Source: Smittia aterrima (taxonomy: Eukaryota; Arthropoda; Insecta; Diptera; Chironomidae). Taken from it: a DNA stretch of 64,000 nucleotides. A program made the translations under genes and the position numbers. Position 1 is the stretch's first letter, and the number at the start of each line of letters is the position of its first letter. Location: assembly GCA_033063855.1 (NCBI GenBank), contig CP093831.1:7440001-7504000 (forward strand). Direction: 5' to 3'. Shown here piece after piece: positions 11,190-25,410 of the stretch. The notes beneath the pieces were generated by a model that was not told the origin of the DNA, did no database searches, and saw only the letters and a program-made list of their open reading frames with translations.

Positions 11190-14100
11190 AAAAGTAAAAG
11201 GAGTAAAGGCAAATATTAGTGATCAGGTTCTCTTCTGTAGATGAGATTGAAAGTTAGAGGTCACGTTATCGCCACTTGAAAGGCCTACTACTACCTAGTA
11301 AGAGATTGCCATTTAAATTTTTTAATACATCGATCGTACATTAATTCTTTGAGAAAAGTCAAAGATAATTTTAACTGGATCAGCAGCAGTAGCCAGTGAT
11401 ATTGAAATAATAAAAATCACCAATTTACGCACACTCTCGCATCGAACTTTTATGCAGAAATGAAAATGTGAGCCTCATGCCTTTTTCTTCTCTTTTCATG
11501 TCTTGATTCGGTCGTGTGGCAAATTTTGATTTTTGAATGGAACAAAGGTGTGTTCTGATTATAAACTAATTAACGAAAGGGCTCTACTGTGCTAATTAAG
11601 GATCACGAGAGATGATCTTGGAATGTCGTTGAGATAATTATCAAATGCAGGTGCAAATTATTGACCTGCTTTCCACTTTTTCTTCTTTCTCTGTCAATGT
11701 TGGAATTTGCTGGTTGGCATTTTTCGAGGTAGACTTAAGAAGTTACGAGACACGAGACGAGAGTGATTTCGAACCACGACGATAACCCGTGATGAAATTT
11801 ATAGAGATGGCGATTAAAGATGGAAGTCTTTGTCTTCCGTCGTGTCGTTTTGGCAATGTCAAACGTGATATGAAGTTCACTTTAATAAAACTTTAAATAT
11901 TCTTGTCACTAAGCACGAGTGAATGATATCCCGATTAAGGAATGTCTAAATGTCATCGATTCCTAAAGTTACGTCACCAGCCGATAGCAAATTTCAATTC
12001 CTTCTGTATCTTTACTATATCAATACGAAGCACAATGAATAGGCTTCCTAATTTTTTAAATTCACAAACGTGACATACTTGGCGATGTGTCCCGTAGACG
12101 TCTGACTGAGAGTTCTTGATTGATGATTTTCAACTGCAAATCTTAAACTTTCACTGAATATCCGACAATTTTCAAGAGACGGAGTTTTAAAATATAAGTT
12201 AACTTTCTTTGAACAGCGAAATAACACTGAATTTAGGTAGAAAAGTGGCAAAAACTATTGCTCTGAAACGGTGTGGCCAAAAAATCTTTGGAATAATCAA
12301 CACACTAGATGGCGTGATCGATTTTTGGCTGAAGGGCAGTTGACTACGTGAAAAAAGGGGGCTTGTCACGATTATTTCCGTTAAGTTTAATTAAATAATT
12401 TTTAATTTTTATTGAATTGAGCTTTCAAATATCTTTTACGTGATACGTGATATCTGTTTAGTTGCAGTGAGAGAATTTAAATAAATGTAAGAAAATTCAA
12501 TCAGTGTCCTCTCATGACAAATTACAAGAATTTAAAAACCTCGTTACACACTTTTTTTTTCGGAAAATGTACTTGTTAAATACATTAAATAACAATTTTA
12601 TGAGACGACACAAAATTATTATTAATTTTTTAAATAACGCGATTTATACGCGTGAGCCGGTTTGCGTTGACAAAACATTTCTCTCAATTTTTTTTTTCAT
12701 CGCTCACTCGAATTTCACGAGAACATTTTCAGTCTTATTTGGGCCGTCGCTGCTAGACGTCGCATAGCAGGAGCGCTGAAGAAGTTATATTCTTTAATTT
12801 AAAATGTGTTAAGGCCAGCAAAAAGGAATTGTACATAATATTTTGACAATAAGTGAGTAGCAGACGTGAAATCGAAGTTAAATTTAGAACTTTTGGAGTT
12901 TAAAGCGACGAAAATAAGCGAAGAAAAGAAATATGGCTTTTCGTTATACGCATAATCGCGTTACCTAGAATGAAATGTGTGGCACGAAGAAAATATTTTG
13001 TATGAAAGAAATGCATATGATGAAAGTGAATGAAACGAGACAATTAAAAGCGAAACTATGATCGCAATTTCTTTGTTTACCTTCTCGCAACTTTTACTTT
13101 TCATTTCTTTCTAAGCAATGGCTAGACATCTTCAATTATCGTAACAAGTAGAATAAATTTTTTTTACTGTTATAATCGGCACATTCTTTCTGTTGACGTC
13201 ACAACGAACGATCAGTGAAGGCCGCGTTGAAAAAGGAAAGAAAAGAGGGAACGAAGAAAAATATTTGTTCAGGGGAAGGAGAAATCAATCCAGTGAAAAT
13301 ATTTGTGTTATGCAATTCGTCTATTACTCCAGTGACCTACGTGCGAGTAATCAAGTTCACACCTACATTCACAAATAAATCGAAAGGCTTAGATCGCAGA
13401 TTCATTTTTCGCTAATTATATTTGATTTCTCTGCTCGCACGATATTCTCAATCGTTTTCTTATAGCTTCGCCTCCAGCATTTGCTTTATTTTAAAATCAA
13501 AACGTCGACTGTCTCAAATTGATATCAAAGTGAATCTAAGGTCAAATATTTTATGGCTACAATGGCCCGCAATTCTCTTGCTGACTTTCGTGGTGTTTGG
13601 AGATAAGAAAAAATTGACGAAAGCGAGGAAAATTACATAACATCGCGGAGAAAATTTATGTGTCGATGTGTGTGCTGACACTAAGCGCGAGTTGCTTAAA
13701 AGTCGTTGAGAACCACGTTGACATGGTCATTGATAATAGAAGTCTTGCGACTAAAGTTCGTCAATGCCGAGCACTACAACAAAGTAGCTCTGAGGAATTC
13801 GCTGAATGCTTCTTGTTAAACAATTAGATTTACTCTCAGCCCATCCCACAATCTATCAAATTTAGTTGCGACAATTGTCGAGAGTGAATTATAGTCAATC
13901 AAAGCAAATTTGATGCGGTCGCCCGACTGTTATCTTAGTAGTGTCGAAGTCAACATGAGTTATGGCTTCTGATTAAAGTATCTACACATTGATATGCTGT
14001 AAGCGGCCTTTGACTTCATTTCTAACATTGAAAGCTTGTAAAGTTTTAACTCGATTGACGCGACAAATGGAACTTTTAATTGTCCCTCTGCTCGGCAAAT

Positions 14101-16173
14101 TTATTTCAATTTAACCCTTCGAGCATTCCTCACTCTCTGATTGACTTTTAATTAAGATTCATTGAACTTTCCAACGACTCGAATCGCGAACAGCATAAAT
14201 TATCTTTCGATAGAAATTTGTTGATATCTTGGCCGTTACTTGGACGTTGAACGATCATTAATGACACGTTTTGCAGAAAAAAGTAGTTTCGATGAATTGA
14301 AAACCGGTTCGATCTTCTTTGACGTTACAAGATGATGCGCTCGAATTTTTGTTGCCGAGAACATGTCAGTTGCTTCTTAATGGCATGATTTCGATTTCTT
14401 GTTTTCTTCCGTCGAGCACTGATAATACATTATCAGTCGGAGAAAATGAACGAGTGAGATTGGAGTTCAGAAAGAAAAAGTAAGAAGAACTAATTTGAAA
14501 AAATAATTTCCCCTGAACGACTTTGTTGACCCGCGAGCCCCCACAATTTAATTTTTATGATAAGCGTGGAGCAATAAAACTTAAGAGAGAGAGAAAATAA
14601 ATATATTGCGTCATGCGTTCCTAATATTGATTTTCAATCAAAAACGCGTGTGAGCCACTTGAGAATGCATGCTCTTCAATGAAAAATCCCCTACGCTTGC
14701 GGGAATGCGTAGGTCTTATCATCATGATTACTATAGTTACACGTGAATACGTAAACAAACGATTTTCGTATAAACGAGGGAAAATTTCTTCATCTAGCGG
14801 CAGAAGCTTGAAGGTTGTGCAATGTGCGCTTAAAATAGAGTAAATAATGATTCGTCTTCTTTCACTTCAAGAAAAATCTTACTTCGCTTTAAAAATAGAA
14901 AATAGTTGCGTCGGAACATTCGTCGGGATTTCAAAGTCTAACTCATCACATGACGGATGAAGGCAAATGTTAGTTGAGTGCCAGCTAAAGGACTTTCAAT
15001 TTTCATTGAAGCATTTCCAGTTTCCGTATCAATCACTCGTTCAAAAGTCGGTTATCGTCACACTCCTCGTGCTATAAGCGAACTTTGCCTTGTTCTCTGT
15101 GAAAGAAACAAAAAAATCTTTTCGACAAAAGATATTTTTAACGTCGACGATGTTTGCTTAAGTACTGCGATGAGTTATGCGGTCCGGAACAATTGTTGTC
15201 TCTTATCTCTACTACAATTGTTTTGCGGGTGAATCTTATCTTGTTGTGATTCATTAAATTTACATAGGATTGTTGACATGAAAACGATGTTTAATCGAGA
15301 TCATGTAGGTCGTCAACAAAAGTTCCTCAATTGTCGTATAATAAATCGTATCTGCTAATGACACTTGATTAACACTTCGTGTCGAAAATTTTACTTGTCC
15401 ACATTCAATCTTTGGTTTTCAATTTCGTCGCAAATCTTTTTACGACTTGATAACTCGGTAGTCGAGTGTCATTAATCAGTGGAAATTAATATCTCACGCA
15501 TAGGATCTAAACATTCTTACCGTCAACCTTTGGATCATATTTTTCATTGCCTAAATCTTAAACTTTACTTTCATTATCGCTAAAATGTAATCGTCTTCCC
15601 ACCACAAACAAATCACCGATAATGAGTGAACGTATCGTGTTGCATCATAAGGCTCGTTTGGCTTGATTAAATTAAGGTCACGTTGATAAACACGTCAACC
15701 TTTGTTTGTATGTGCGGGCGGTTTTATTATCATGTGATCGGCCAGGTTCGACAAGACAACAAATTCTGATGCTCACAGAGTTTGTTGAACTCTCGGTGTG
15801 AAAATAGTTTTTGATTCGCCGACGACTTGTTGCTTAAAACACTTTCAGTCACAATAAATAAATTCAATGCGTCGCGACGCAAGTTCAAGTGGAAGGCCAA
15901 GAAATATTCAACTCAGTTGCGACTAAAACATTTTATTTTATTCATTGAAGCATAATTTACGAGAGTCGATCGTAGACTTGAAAATTATTTCCTTCGATTT
16001 TCCTCGTGATTGCGATTACATGAAAAAAGTATTGGGAAGTTACGACTTTCGTGTGGCTTGCATATTGCAACTTGCAATTCATTCGCTCACTCTCAATGCA
16101 AACATTGAACAAAATAAATAAACGCTGAGCAAGCCTGTAAATTAATTTGCATTCTTACCGTTTTTCGTTTCAG
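11190..16173. other. 5 kb non-coding region between eIF4G and INDY
   Basis: No convincing coding exon was found on either strand. The acceptor at 11188-11189 (-) and another at 16172-16173 (+) show that both flanking genes have at least one upstream untranslated exon here, so the region holds two promoters and leader introns. On the minus strand, 12269-12279 resembles the fly core-promoter motif 1 (two mismatches) and could mark the eIF4G start. The rest is AT-rich DNA with short homopolymer runs. Confidence 0.55.
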
Positions 16174-16266
16174 AGTTAAAATTCTGTTACTGCCAATGTT
16201 ATTGCATTTCATCCACTGAGTTACTCGCAATATTTTTAATTTGGAGAAGAATAAATATTTTTAAAC

Positions 16267-18494
16267 ATGTCGAGCCCGGATGGAAAGAAGGTCGAGCAGT
16301 TTCAGCAAGATAAGAATGGCGATGAAGCCTTGCCGTAAGTTTCGTTGTCGATTGATTACTCGTGATTTTCTTCAATAATATTTTATTGCAGAGCTGGCAG
16401 GCAAAGAAAGATACCAACGTTTGGTGAAAAAATGTCAGGATTCTTCAGTGTCTACTGGCGTTCAGTTGTCGTCGTCATCACTCCGATCATTTTCTCATTC
16501 ATCATGTTCTCGAATCAGAATGAAGACTTAGTGAAAGCTTATCGTTGCCTTTACATAGTCTGTGTCATGACGGTTTACTGGGTTACTGAAGCAATCCCTC
16601 TTCCTATTACTGGTATGATGCCTATGGTAGCCTTCCCTTTGATGGATATCCTTGACACAGATCGCGTGTGCATGATGTACATGAAGGAAACCATGGTGAT
16701 GTTCATCGGTGGTTTAGTACTTGCCCAAGCTGTCGAATACTGCAACTTACACAAGCGCATGGCATTGAAAGTCATTTCCATTATTGGATGCAGTCAACGT
16801 AAACTCAATTTTGGGCTAACTGCTGTCACAATGTTCGTTTCAATGTGGATCTCAAATACTGCAGCTGTGGCAATGATGTGTCCGATAATGCAGGCTGTGC
16901 TTGAGGAGTTGGAACGTCAAGGAATCTGTAAGATGTATGTCGACAAGAAAAAGACTAATGAAGAGGAAGGAATGTTGAACAATAGCAAGCCTGACGACGA
17001 GCCACCATTGCCTTCGAAGACTACTAACTGTTACTTCATTGGAGCTGCATACGCTGCAACACTCGGTGGTGTTGGAACAATTGTCGGATCAGGGGTTAAC
17101 TTGACATTCAAGGGAATCTATGAAACTACTTTCACACAAGCTCCAGGTCTCGACTTCCCCAAGTGGATGTTCTACAGTAAGAAATTGGAAATTATTCGAA
17201 GATCATTCTCTCAACTAATTATTTTGTTACTTCTTAGATGTTCCTGGTATGCTTGTATTCACCTTCCTCACTTGGGTTTATCTTCAATGGCTCTACATGG
17301 GTATGTTCAGACCCAACAGCCCTGAAGCTAAAGAAGCTGATATTGGAGAAGAAGGAGAAAGAGTCGCACGTGAAGTCATTGAACAACGTTACAAGGAACT
17401 CGGACCAATCACATCTCACGAAAAATGGGTAGCTGGACTTTTCCTCACCGCCGTCTTCTTGTTCTTCTTCCGTGCTCCTGGTTTCATGGCTGGATGGCCA
17501 CAACTTCTTGGACTGACAATGTAAGAAATTTTTTCTTGTTTCGTTCAATCCTTAAATTAACTTTTCCTTCTAAATATTTTAGTAAAGTAAAAGACGCTAC
17601 ACCTGCAATTCTCGTTGTCATTTTGTTCTTCATGTTACCAGCTAACTGGAGATGCTTCAGATACTTCAGAAGCTCATCATCTAAACCACTTCCAACATCA
17701 GCCAGTGGACCCCTTTTGACCTGGAAATATATTAATACAAAGACTCCATGGTGAGATAGTTTGCTAATCGATTTAAATTCTCTTTTCCATAATTTTATTA
17801 TTTAATTTTAAGGGCCCTTGTCTTCTTGCTTGGCGGTGGTTTCGCACTCGCTGAAGGTGGAAAAGTTTCAGGAATGTCAAGAATGTTGGGAGCTTCGATG
17901 GTTGTTTTCCAAGAACTTCCTCCGATGGTTCTTTTGTTGCTGATCTGTATTGTCTGTCAAACTCTCACTGAATTTACTTCAAACGTTGCCATCGCTAACG
18001 TCATTCTCCCTGTTTTGGCTGAAATGGCTCTTGCTATTAAAGTTCACCCATTGATGTTGATGTATCCAGCAGCTCTCAGTTGTTGCTTCGCTTTCCACAT
18101 GCCGGTAAGAAAAATTGAACAATCTGTTGAGCCATTTATTCATTCATAAATTATTAAAGGTCGGCACTCCTCCAAACGCAATCGTCGCTGGGGTCGGTAA
18201 CATTCGAACGAAGGAAATGGCCATCGCTGGTATTGGACCAACAATCTTCACTCTCATCACAGTTTGGGCCACTTTCCCAACGTAAGCTATAATTTACAAC
18301 CAATTTCTCAAGCAGTTTTTATTAATAACTTTCTCTCCTTTTTTAGTTGGGGAGCCGTTGTCTATCCAGAGCTTTCTGAGTTCCCTGAATGGGCACAAAA
18401 TTTATCAGCAGCAGCAGCTTTGAAGACGACAACTGCAGCTCCACTGTTGTTGACTACATTAGAAAACATTATGGCTAATGTGACATCAACATAA
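16267..18494 (+). CDS. Indy: Na+-coupled citrate/dicarboxylate transporter, SLC13 family (INDY)
   Basis: Seven exons join in phase (16267-16334, 16392-17176, 17238-17520, 17583-17750, 17813-18104, 18160-18281, 18347-18494) into 621 residues, a typical length. The protein is polytopic with about 11-12 hydrophobic segments. It carries the two family signatures: SNTAAVAMMCP (about residues 177-187) and TSNVAIANVILPVL (about 490-503), plus the substrate-loop motif PVGTPPNAIVAG. The stretch TVYWVTEAIPLPITGM near the N-terminus is also characteristic of the family. It should move citrate and other dicarboxylates across the plasma membrane of fat body, midgut or oenocytes; loss of Indy extends life span in flies. 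A 5' exon begins at 16174, so the promoter lies further upstream. An AATAAA at 18748 follows the stop. Confidence 0.95.
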
Positions 18495-19107
18495 ATCAAT
18501 CAGCTACTTAGCTTCATACTTAGAACTTCAACGTCAGACATGTCAATTAATTAAGTATTTCGCATTTCACGCAAACATCTCCGCATGAGCTCTGATAATC
18601 AATTCTCGAGGAATTAAATCAACGAAAGAAAAGCAACTTTATCTGCGAAAGAGTTTTTATTTTTATGTTTCTTTTTTATGTGACACCTCTTTTTGTTGAG
18701 GTGTCGCGCTACTACACACAAAACAGAACTTGGATGAGATATTTGAAAATAAAGAAAATATAAGATGTAGAAGAATTTAAACTAACAGGGAGTGTTGATA
18801 CTTATCGTTTAAAAAACATGAAAGATTTATGCGCAAATACGAGCTGAAAATATTTTCAGTTGTTGAAGCTTGTAAATCTTTTTCTTTGATTATGGTTTGC
18901 GGCCCTAATTAATGGCTAAATATTGATATAAAAATATGACGGGTTAACCTCTTAATTACCGAGAAAACGTCATTTTAATGAAATCATTTTATTGAATGTT
19001 GATTCAACGGAAAAATTTGAATGATTCATGGGGATTCCAAGCTTTTCTCGCTTCGAAAGTTTTGCGTTTGTTATTGTGATTATTTCAGTATTTTCAAAGT
19101 TTTTGCG

Positions 19108-21918
19108 ATGTCTGGCATCAAATACATTCTACAGAAAGATCTTTTTGATGACGAGGACACAAAGATTCTCTGCGTGTTGAGTGTTTGCAAATTAAGCTCG
19201 AAAAAGTCTCGTCCGACTGCTATTTTAGTTCTGAACTCTGAAAACTCGACTGGAATTACATCAATTACACAAGTTAAAGTTCAGGATAAAGGAGTGTACA
19301 AGAAAAAGCGAAGCTGGCAACTAGACGAGTTAAAGATAGTCGATGGACATCGTGACGATGAACAAACGCATGAGTTTAATCTCGTTTTCGAAAAGAAATA
19401 TGAATGGGTCTCAATTACACTCAACGAGAAGAAAACATTCCTATCAATGCTTTGGCGATACGTCAACAAGTCTTCGGTGATTACCAACAAAGCTCTCTTT
19501 AAAAATATTCCTGAATTGTGGATGGAAGAAGCTACTGTGCTTGATACAACAACGCAATCGGGAAAGTTATCACCGGATGAAGAAATCACAAACGTAGAGT
19601 TTGATGATCTCAAAGAGCTATCTGAACTTGAAAAATTACTTGAATCCAACACTTTTAATCTTGTGAGCGAAAGCGGTTCTGCGATCCGTAAGTTATTTTT
19701 TGGTGTAAATGGATTTCCAAATTGATTTCTTACTTTATTTGTTATTTTAGGGAACGCTGATCGCTTCATTGAACATTTGTCGAACAATCTCATTGAGCTG
19801 GATGGTGCAAATGTTGAGAGCATTTTAGCTTCGAAGGCTGAACAAAAAGTTCTTTTGCTGATGCAACAAATCGACTCTGCAATCGATGAAGTGGAGACAG
19901 TTGAAAAGGCTCTTGACGAGTATGAAGAAATCATGTCAAACATCAAGGACTCAATGGAGAAAATGGGCGAGAAGAACTCAATGATTGAGATTGCTAATAA
20001 GAACAATGTCAAACTTATGCAGCAGCTCGAGAAAATCATTAGCCAATTAGATCTCTCACATGCACATCAACTGGCATTGACAGATACTGATTTGACTTCA
20101 TTGAAAGGATTGCAATCAGCTAAGGATGCAGGTCGAGCACTGCAAAACGCGATGAGTTGCGACATTGACCCAGAATTGCTTCGTCTCACAGCTGTTCAAG
20201 ATCAAAGGAAGCGATTCGACAAATGGAAAGCAAAGTTTTCTTCAACTATCAGTCGTCATCTAAATAATTTGTTTATTCACTTGGGGAACGATCTAGGTGA
20301 AACTGTGAGTTCTCATCGTGATGACTTGAAACTTCCGAAACATCATCATCATCGTGAGCTGGGGGCGTATCAAGAATTAATGCATTGGATGAAAGCAATG
20401 GATCCAAATGCTTATGAAGCATTGACGAAAGTGTACACGAGCTCTCTAAGCAAAGTATACGAAAGAGACATCCGTCAATTCTTTGATCAATCGAAACATC
20501 TTGTAACAAGAAATCATGTCAGTGATGAAATGAGCACATCGATATCCGGTAAATCAAAGTTGCAGCAACCGAAAAATTCTCTTTATGGTATTCTCGGTCT
20601 TGCAAAAGACCAATGGAGTTCATCAGCTGTTGATGGAAATGAAAGGCAACGTTTTGATTCTGTTCTAGAGAAAGTCCTCACAGAACTGGAGCCAATAGCT
20701 CTCAATGAACAAATGTTTTGCATCAACTTTTTCCAGCTCGATGTTTTGAGTCCAACTTCGAGCAGCAAAAACGCGCCTTCCCTCGCTGTCACGCCGAACA
20801 AAGATACTTCTCTGAACATTCCACAAAAACGACTCGATCGGCAAATCAACGAAGAAGTTAGAAGAATGATGAGCGAGCTGTTCGGAGTTCTCGAGAATGA
20901 ACTCGTTAGCTTCATCTCGAGCTTTGAAAAGCTTGACACTTTGTGAGTAAAATTTAAATTTATTGGAACTCTGGGAATCTTAATTTTGATTTATTTTCCA
21001 GCTATTCGCTTTATGTCTTCGTGCGCTTAAACCAACACGTGATGACAGCTCAAGATCTGCAATCGTTTCTTAGTATGACTTATGCTTCTGCATTAGTCCA
21101 GGTTAAAAGAAACTTTGACAAGTTCATGCAATTGCAGCTTCAATCGATTCAAGAGGCGAAGATTCCCAAACGTTCGAAATGTGGTCTCGTCTGTTATGTC
21201 GAAAATTTTGAAGAGTTTGCAACTTTGACAGAGAACATTTTCCGAAAAAGCGAGCGACGAACAGATCTCGATAAATGGTACGTGAGACTCGTTGATGCAA
21301 TCTTCCAAGGGATCAATCAATTGTCAGTGGAACATCCAAAGACGCCAAGTCAAGTCGTCAAAATGGAAAATTACCATCATATGCATTCACAACTGGCTCG
21401 ATTGAAAGTCGTTGCTTTGGAGAACATGAAGAAAGAAGCAAAGCAAAGATACAACGAAGCGTTGAGAAGCTACGTTATTAAATATTTCGGAAGACCACTC
21501 GAGAAACTTAATGTAAGTTTTCAAATCACAACTTTAATCAAAAACAATTTCTTATTTTTAAATTCCACAGCAATTTTTCGAAGGAGTTCAAACGAAAGTG
21601 TCACAAGGCATTAAAGAATCTGAGATCAGCTATCAAATGGCTTTCTCCAAACAGGAGCTTCGTAAAGTGATTGCTCAATATCCAGCTCGTGAAGTCAAAA
21701 AGGGCTTAGAGCATCTCTACAAGAAAGTCGAGAAACACTTGTGTGAGGAGGAGAATCTTCTTCAAGTGGTTTGGCGAGCGATGCAAGAAGAGTTTCTTGC
21801 ACAATACAATTTTATCGAGGAACGCATATCAAGGTGCTACGCTGGTGCAATGATTACAATGGACTTTACAATCGAAGAGATTCTGGACTTTTTCTCGGAA
21901 ATTGCACGCTCGCATTAA
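19108..21918 (+). CDS. Sec3: exocyst complex component 1 (Sec3)
   Basis: Exons 19108-19687, 19751-20942, 21002-21512 and 21571-21918 give 876 residues, close to the usual 880-890. The N-terminal 115 residues (MSGIKYILQKDLF…, YKKKRSWQLDEL, FNLVFEKKYEW) match the PIP2-binding Sec3 PH-like domain. A coiled-coil region follows at about 200-310, then the helical Sec3 C-terminal body. It marks exocytic sites on the plasma membrane and tethers secretory vesicles as part of the octameric exocyst. An upstream in-frame ATG at 19021 exists, but a clean acceptor (ATTTCAG, ending at about 19088) lies between, so the start at 19108 is preferred. An AATAAA follows at 21958. Confidence 0.93.
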
Positions 21919-22261
21919 ATTTATTTAATTGGAATGTTATTGCTTAATGTCAAGATTAATAAAATTATATCAAATATAATAATTTTCATTCGATGTTGTT
22001 AATAACTTGGATCTTGGATTAATTTCGAACATTTTTTATTGGGAGTTCTTTTTTAAGTCTACAAATTTCTGTTATCTTTGATCTGCCAATCGAATAACAC
22101 TAAACTGCCAATTGGTTTAAGGTTGTTAGCCACAGAGGGTTGGAAACACAACAGATAGATGATTGTGGAAACATATAGAAATGCTTGATTGGATTGTATC
22201 GTTTTCATCTTCTTGAAATTGCAGAATAAATGGCATCGCGGCAGCTTCCAGATTTTTTGAT

Positions 22262-22876
22262 TTATTCGTAGGTGTCTGGTGGTGAGTAGTTAATGTGAAT
22301 AAGGTTGCTTTGAACCGCCTAAAAAAAATGAGAATTTGGAACATTAGAATCAAATTCAGGATGGACAAAATATCATGACTTACGAGGTAGCAAGTTCCCA
22401 CGAAAGAAATAATTCCCAGAGCAAGAACTGAGTTGTGGGTTCGCTGACGAGCTGCGTGTTGCATGAAGAAGTCTCCTTCTGGCTTAGGCAAGTCATTCAT
22501 TGTTGAAGTACGGTGGTGGTGTCCTCCTCCGTAAGCTCTGCGAGCAATGACTAAAAAATAATAAAATTGAAATAAGTTCAGAAGTTGGAAATGCTTCTTG
22601 TTATGCAATTATTAAAAATGAAAATTACAACAATATAGCAGAAGACAATTATGCTGGAGAATGCATCTAATGTTTGCTTAGATATTTAGCATAAGTTTTT
22701 GTAGATATATTGCATTTTCATTGGAAAAATTATTAAAAACCATATTTGAAAATATGAAAAATATTTTTTTAGTTTTTCACGATAATTCTAGTGAATCACA
22801 ACTTGAATTTATATTAAACTTAGATGAACTTACTGTTTCTCGCGATGGCTTGTCCGAATAGTTTTCCAGAATTCAT
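22262..22876 (-). CDS. small mitochondrial protein of the deltamethrin-resistance (prag01)/COX7B-like family
   Basis: Three exons (22834-22876, 22384-22550, 22262-22318) join in phase into 88 residues. The frame is broken by introns and is easily missed. A basic, acid-poor N-terminus (about 30 residues, AIARN…ARRAYGGG) looks like a mitochondrial presequence. It is followed by MNDLPKPEGDFF, a QRTHNSVLALGIISF transmembrane stretch and the ending INYSPPDTYE. This order (MxDLPxPxG, one membrane helix, NYSPP) is that of the insect 'deltamethrin resistance protein prag01' domain, which resembles cytochrome c oxidase subunit 7B. It is likely a supernumerary subunit in the inner membrane. The resistance name is historical and implies no proven role here. 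Confidence 0.85.
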
Positions 22877-25410
22877 TTTGCGACAGATATTTCACAAATA
22901 TCTATTATTGAATGAAAATTTTTGAACTTTTCTTATTTCGTATTTACGCTTCGTACCCCTTGAGTTCAAAGAAGTTCAAAAAATCAGCCTCCTAAAAGTA
23001 ATTAAATTAATTTCCCAGCATGCCCATGCCGAAACCTCATAAATATCATCCTGAAAAATATATTCTCAAATATTCTCGAGGTTTTTCCGTTCTTTATGTT
23101 TTTAATGATTTTCTAAACGAGGGAGATTTGAATCTTCATTGGCGACCACAAAAGCTTTCTTAGAAAACAACAATCATCGTTTTATTGAAGGCAAGATAAG
23201 TTGAATTGTACGGCTACTTAGGTAGGATAATAATTACGATTCGTAATTTACGATTCTATGAAGTGGGAAGCTCTAGGGGAAGTCGTGAAAGCTCTTGCTG
23301 TTAATTAAATATGTAAACTTTGAGATCGTTTTTAATTTCTCGAAAAATATGTTTACATGAATTATATTTAAATGTAATTATGCTCAGTATAATTGCGAAT
23401 TCCCACTTAACTTTCAAAAATTTCTGAGAATTTTCTGTAAAGCAGAAGATGTTTTCCACCGTCGATGACGAGGTGGTCGCCGTAGAGTCCAAACTTCAAA
23501 GTGCAGCCAAAAAAGTTTCTAAACTTTAAGAGGAAAATGTTTCGTTTGTCTAGTTTGCTTTAGAAATTGAAAATCGATTGACCTCGATGAGTTGCTTGTG
23601 ATATTCCTGTGATGCACAAAAACGTGGTTGCATTCAAAATGGTTACGTTATTCGTCGCGATCAGAAACCTTCGTAAGTAATATTCGTCTAAAAACTTTTA
23701 ATAGTTTTCAATTTGATCAATGAACTGAACTGTGCTTTTATTTTCCTTTACAAATTTAAGTCATCTGTATTTGATGGCGTTTGACTTGGAAATTTATTCA
23801 AACTTTACGGAAAATGCTCACAAAATGCTTTTGAATAACTTTGTTGATAACCTAGGAAACTTAAATGAAGTGAGTGTCGTGCAAATGACCAAACTAAGTA
23901 TTTGAAAGAGCGACAAATAAAACTTTTCTACTTGAATTCATCGTCACTCTCAAACTGAAGGAAAATAAGTTTTCTCTTTCAAAGTGGAAGCTAATTAAGT
24001 GTTTCGATTGATTGTTTAGATTAAGACGTTCAGGAAATAAGTATCACAACGACTTCCAATAAATTATTCATCGAAATTGTTTCCTGCATTTGAACTTTAT
24101 TTTTTCAAGAGCTTCGACGAAGATGTTTTGAAGACAAATATTGAAGACAAATCAATAAATTAAAGCTTCACGATTCCTCGGGCTTATTCTGAAAAAGAAA
24201 TTCTATTTCTAAGCTTAGAAACACAACCAGAGCTTTCCGATTTTTCATTTCTCGGCCAATTACTTCACATAAAAAAAAAGTTAGAGCTTCAGCTTGAAGG
24301 GCCTTAGACCGCACTCATAACTCACGAGAGTAACGAAATCATTTTGTCTGAAATTAAAAACAACGAAAACAATTTATTTTGCTTGAAATTTTCTTTATTT
24401 CCAGAAAAAAAAGAAAACATCGTGATGATTATACAAAGAAAACATGAATTACCACCTTAAAAGCTTTCAAAAGAAAGTCAAACAGATTTCAAGAAAAAAT
24501 TGAAATTTTCCTCTCTCCAATGTCTGATGTTAATAAATTTTCGATTTTTGGTGTTTTCTTTTTACTTTTCTCTCTCTCAATCTCTCATGTGAAATTAAAG
24601 TGAACTTTGTTCATGAAGGGAAAACAAATGAAGTCGATTAAATATTTCATTTTCTCGAGATAAATGAGATGCTCCGTACATTAAACGAATAGATAACGAA
24701 ATATTTTGATATATGTTTTGCAATATCTCTCATAATTAAACATTCAACAACACTCAAATGATCACTTTCATCTCAATCTTCGACCTCCTTTGAATGTTTG
24801 CTTTCAACATATATAAATCTATCTAAGTTTTATTTTTGTGTTTGCTGTTTTCATTCCCAACTTTGTTCGAGTGAAAATATAAAATCATTTTCTCTTCTTG
24901 GATCATTGAGTCTCATCTAATGATAAAAGATTAATTAGTAACATTCTTGTATATATTTTTCTTTTTCTTTATTTTATTGATACAGCCAAAGACTTTTTAC
25001 TTGTTTTTTGTTTTTATTTTACCGACGACGACGATTCGAAGACTGCTCTGACACACGCTCGATACGTCACGATGACAGTCTTCTAACAATAACGACGTCT
25101 AAAAACTTTTGTTTTACTTTTATCAGTCGATATATTTTCCTCATTTTGCTAAGTAGATAAACGATGCGATATTCAATAATTTTCTTCATAACACATGTCA
25201 CACATTAAAAAACATTCTTCTCCATATTTTAATAATGATTGATTCGGCCTTCATCTTTCAATTATCTACGACAATTTTCTCATCAATTCTCCGTCCAATG
25301 TCTTTCGATGAATGGGATCTATCAGGATGACGATGATTATCATTCATCGAAAGGAGACGAGCCGAACGACATTAATTTACTACTCAATATTCTTTTTTAT
25401 CGCCTTCAGC
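22877..25410. other. non-coding gap, including the 3' UTR of the Rap-GAP gene
   Basis: AATAAA complements on the minus strand near 24400 and 24970 mark likely 3' ends of the Rap-GAP gene. Around 23398-23529 both strands hold short exon-like frames: a minus frame ending in a stop after a good acceptor, and a plus ATG frame of 26 codons. Neither could be extended. The rest is AT-rich without gene signals. Confidence 0.5.

Noticed and set aside
19021..19107. Sec3 start at the upstream in-frame ATG (19021)
   Set aside because: A consensus acceptor ends at about 19088 and Sec3 family proteins begin at the MSGIKY-type start, so the upstream 29 codons are probably intron or leader.
19281..20039. 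252-codon minus-strand frame across Sec3
   Set aside because: Ser-rich antisense of Glu/Lys-rich coding sequence; the plus-strand frame has clear Sec3 features.
23398..23529. Short frames on both strands, one ending in GKHLLLYRKFSEIFES on the minus strand and one starting MFSTVDDEVVAVESKL on the plus strand
   Set aside because: They overlap each other on opposite strands, partner exons could not be found, and neither matches a family I know.
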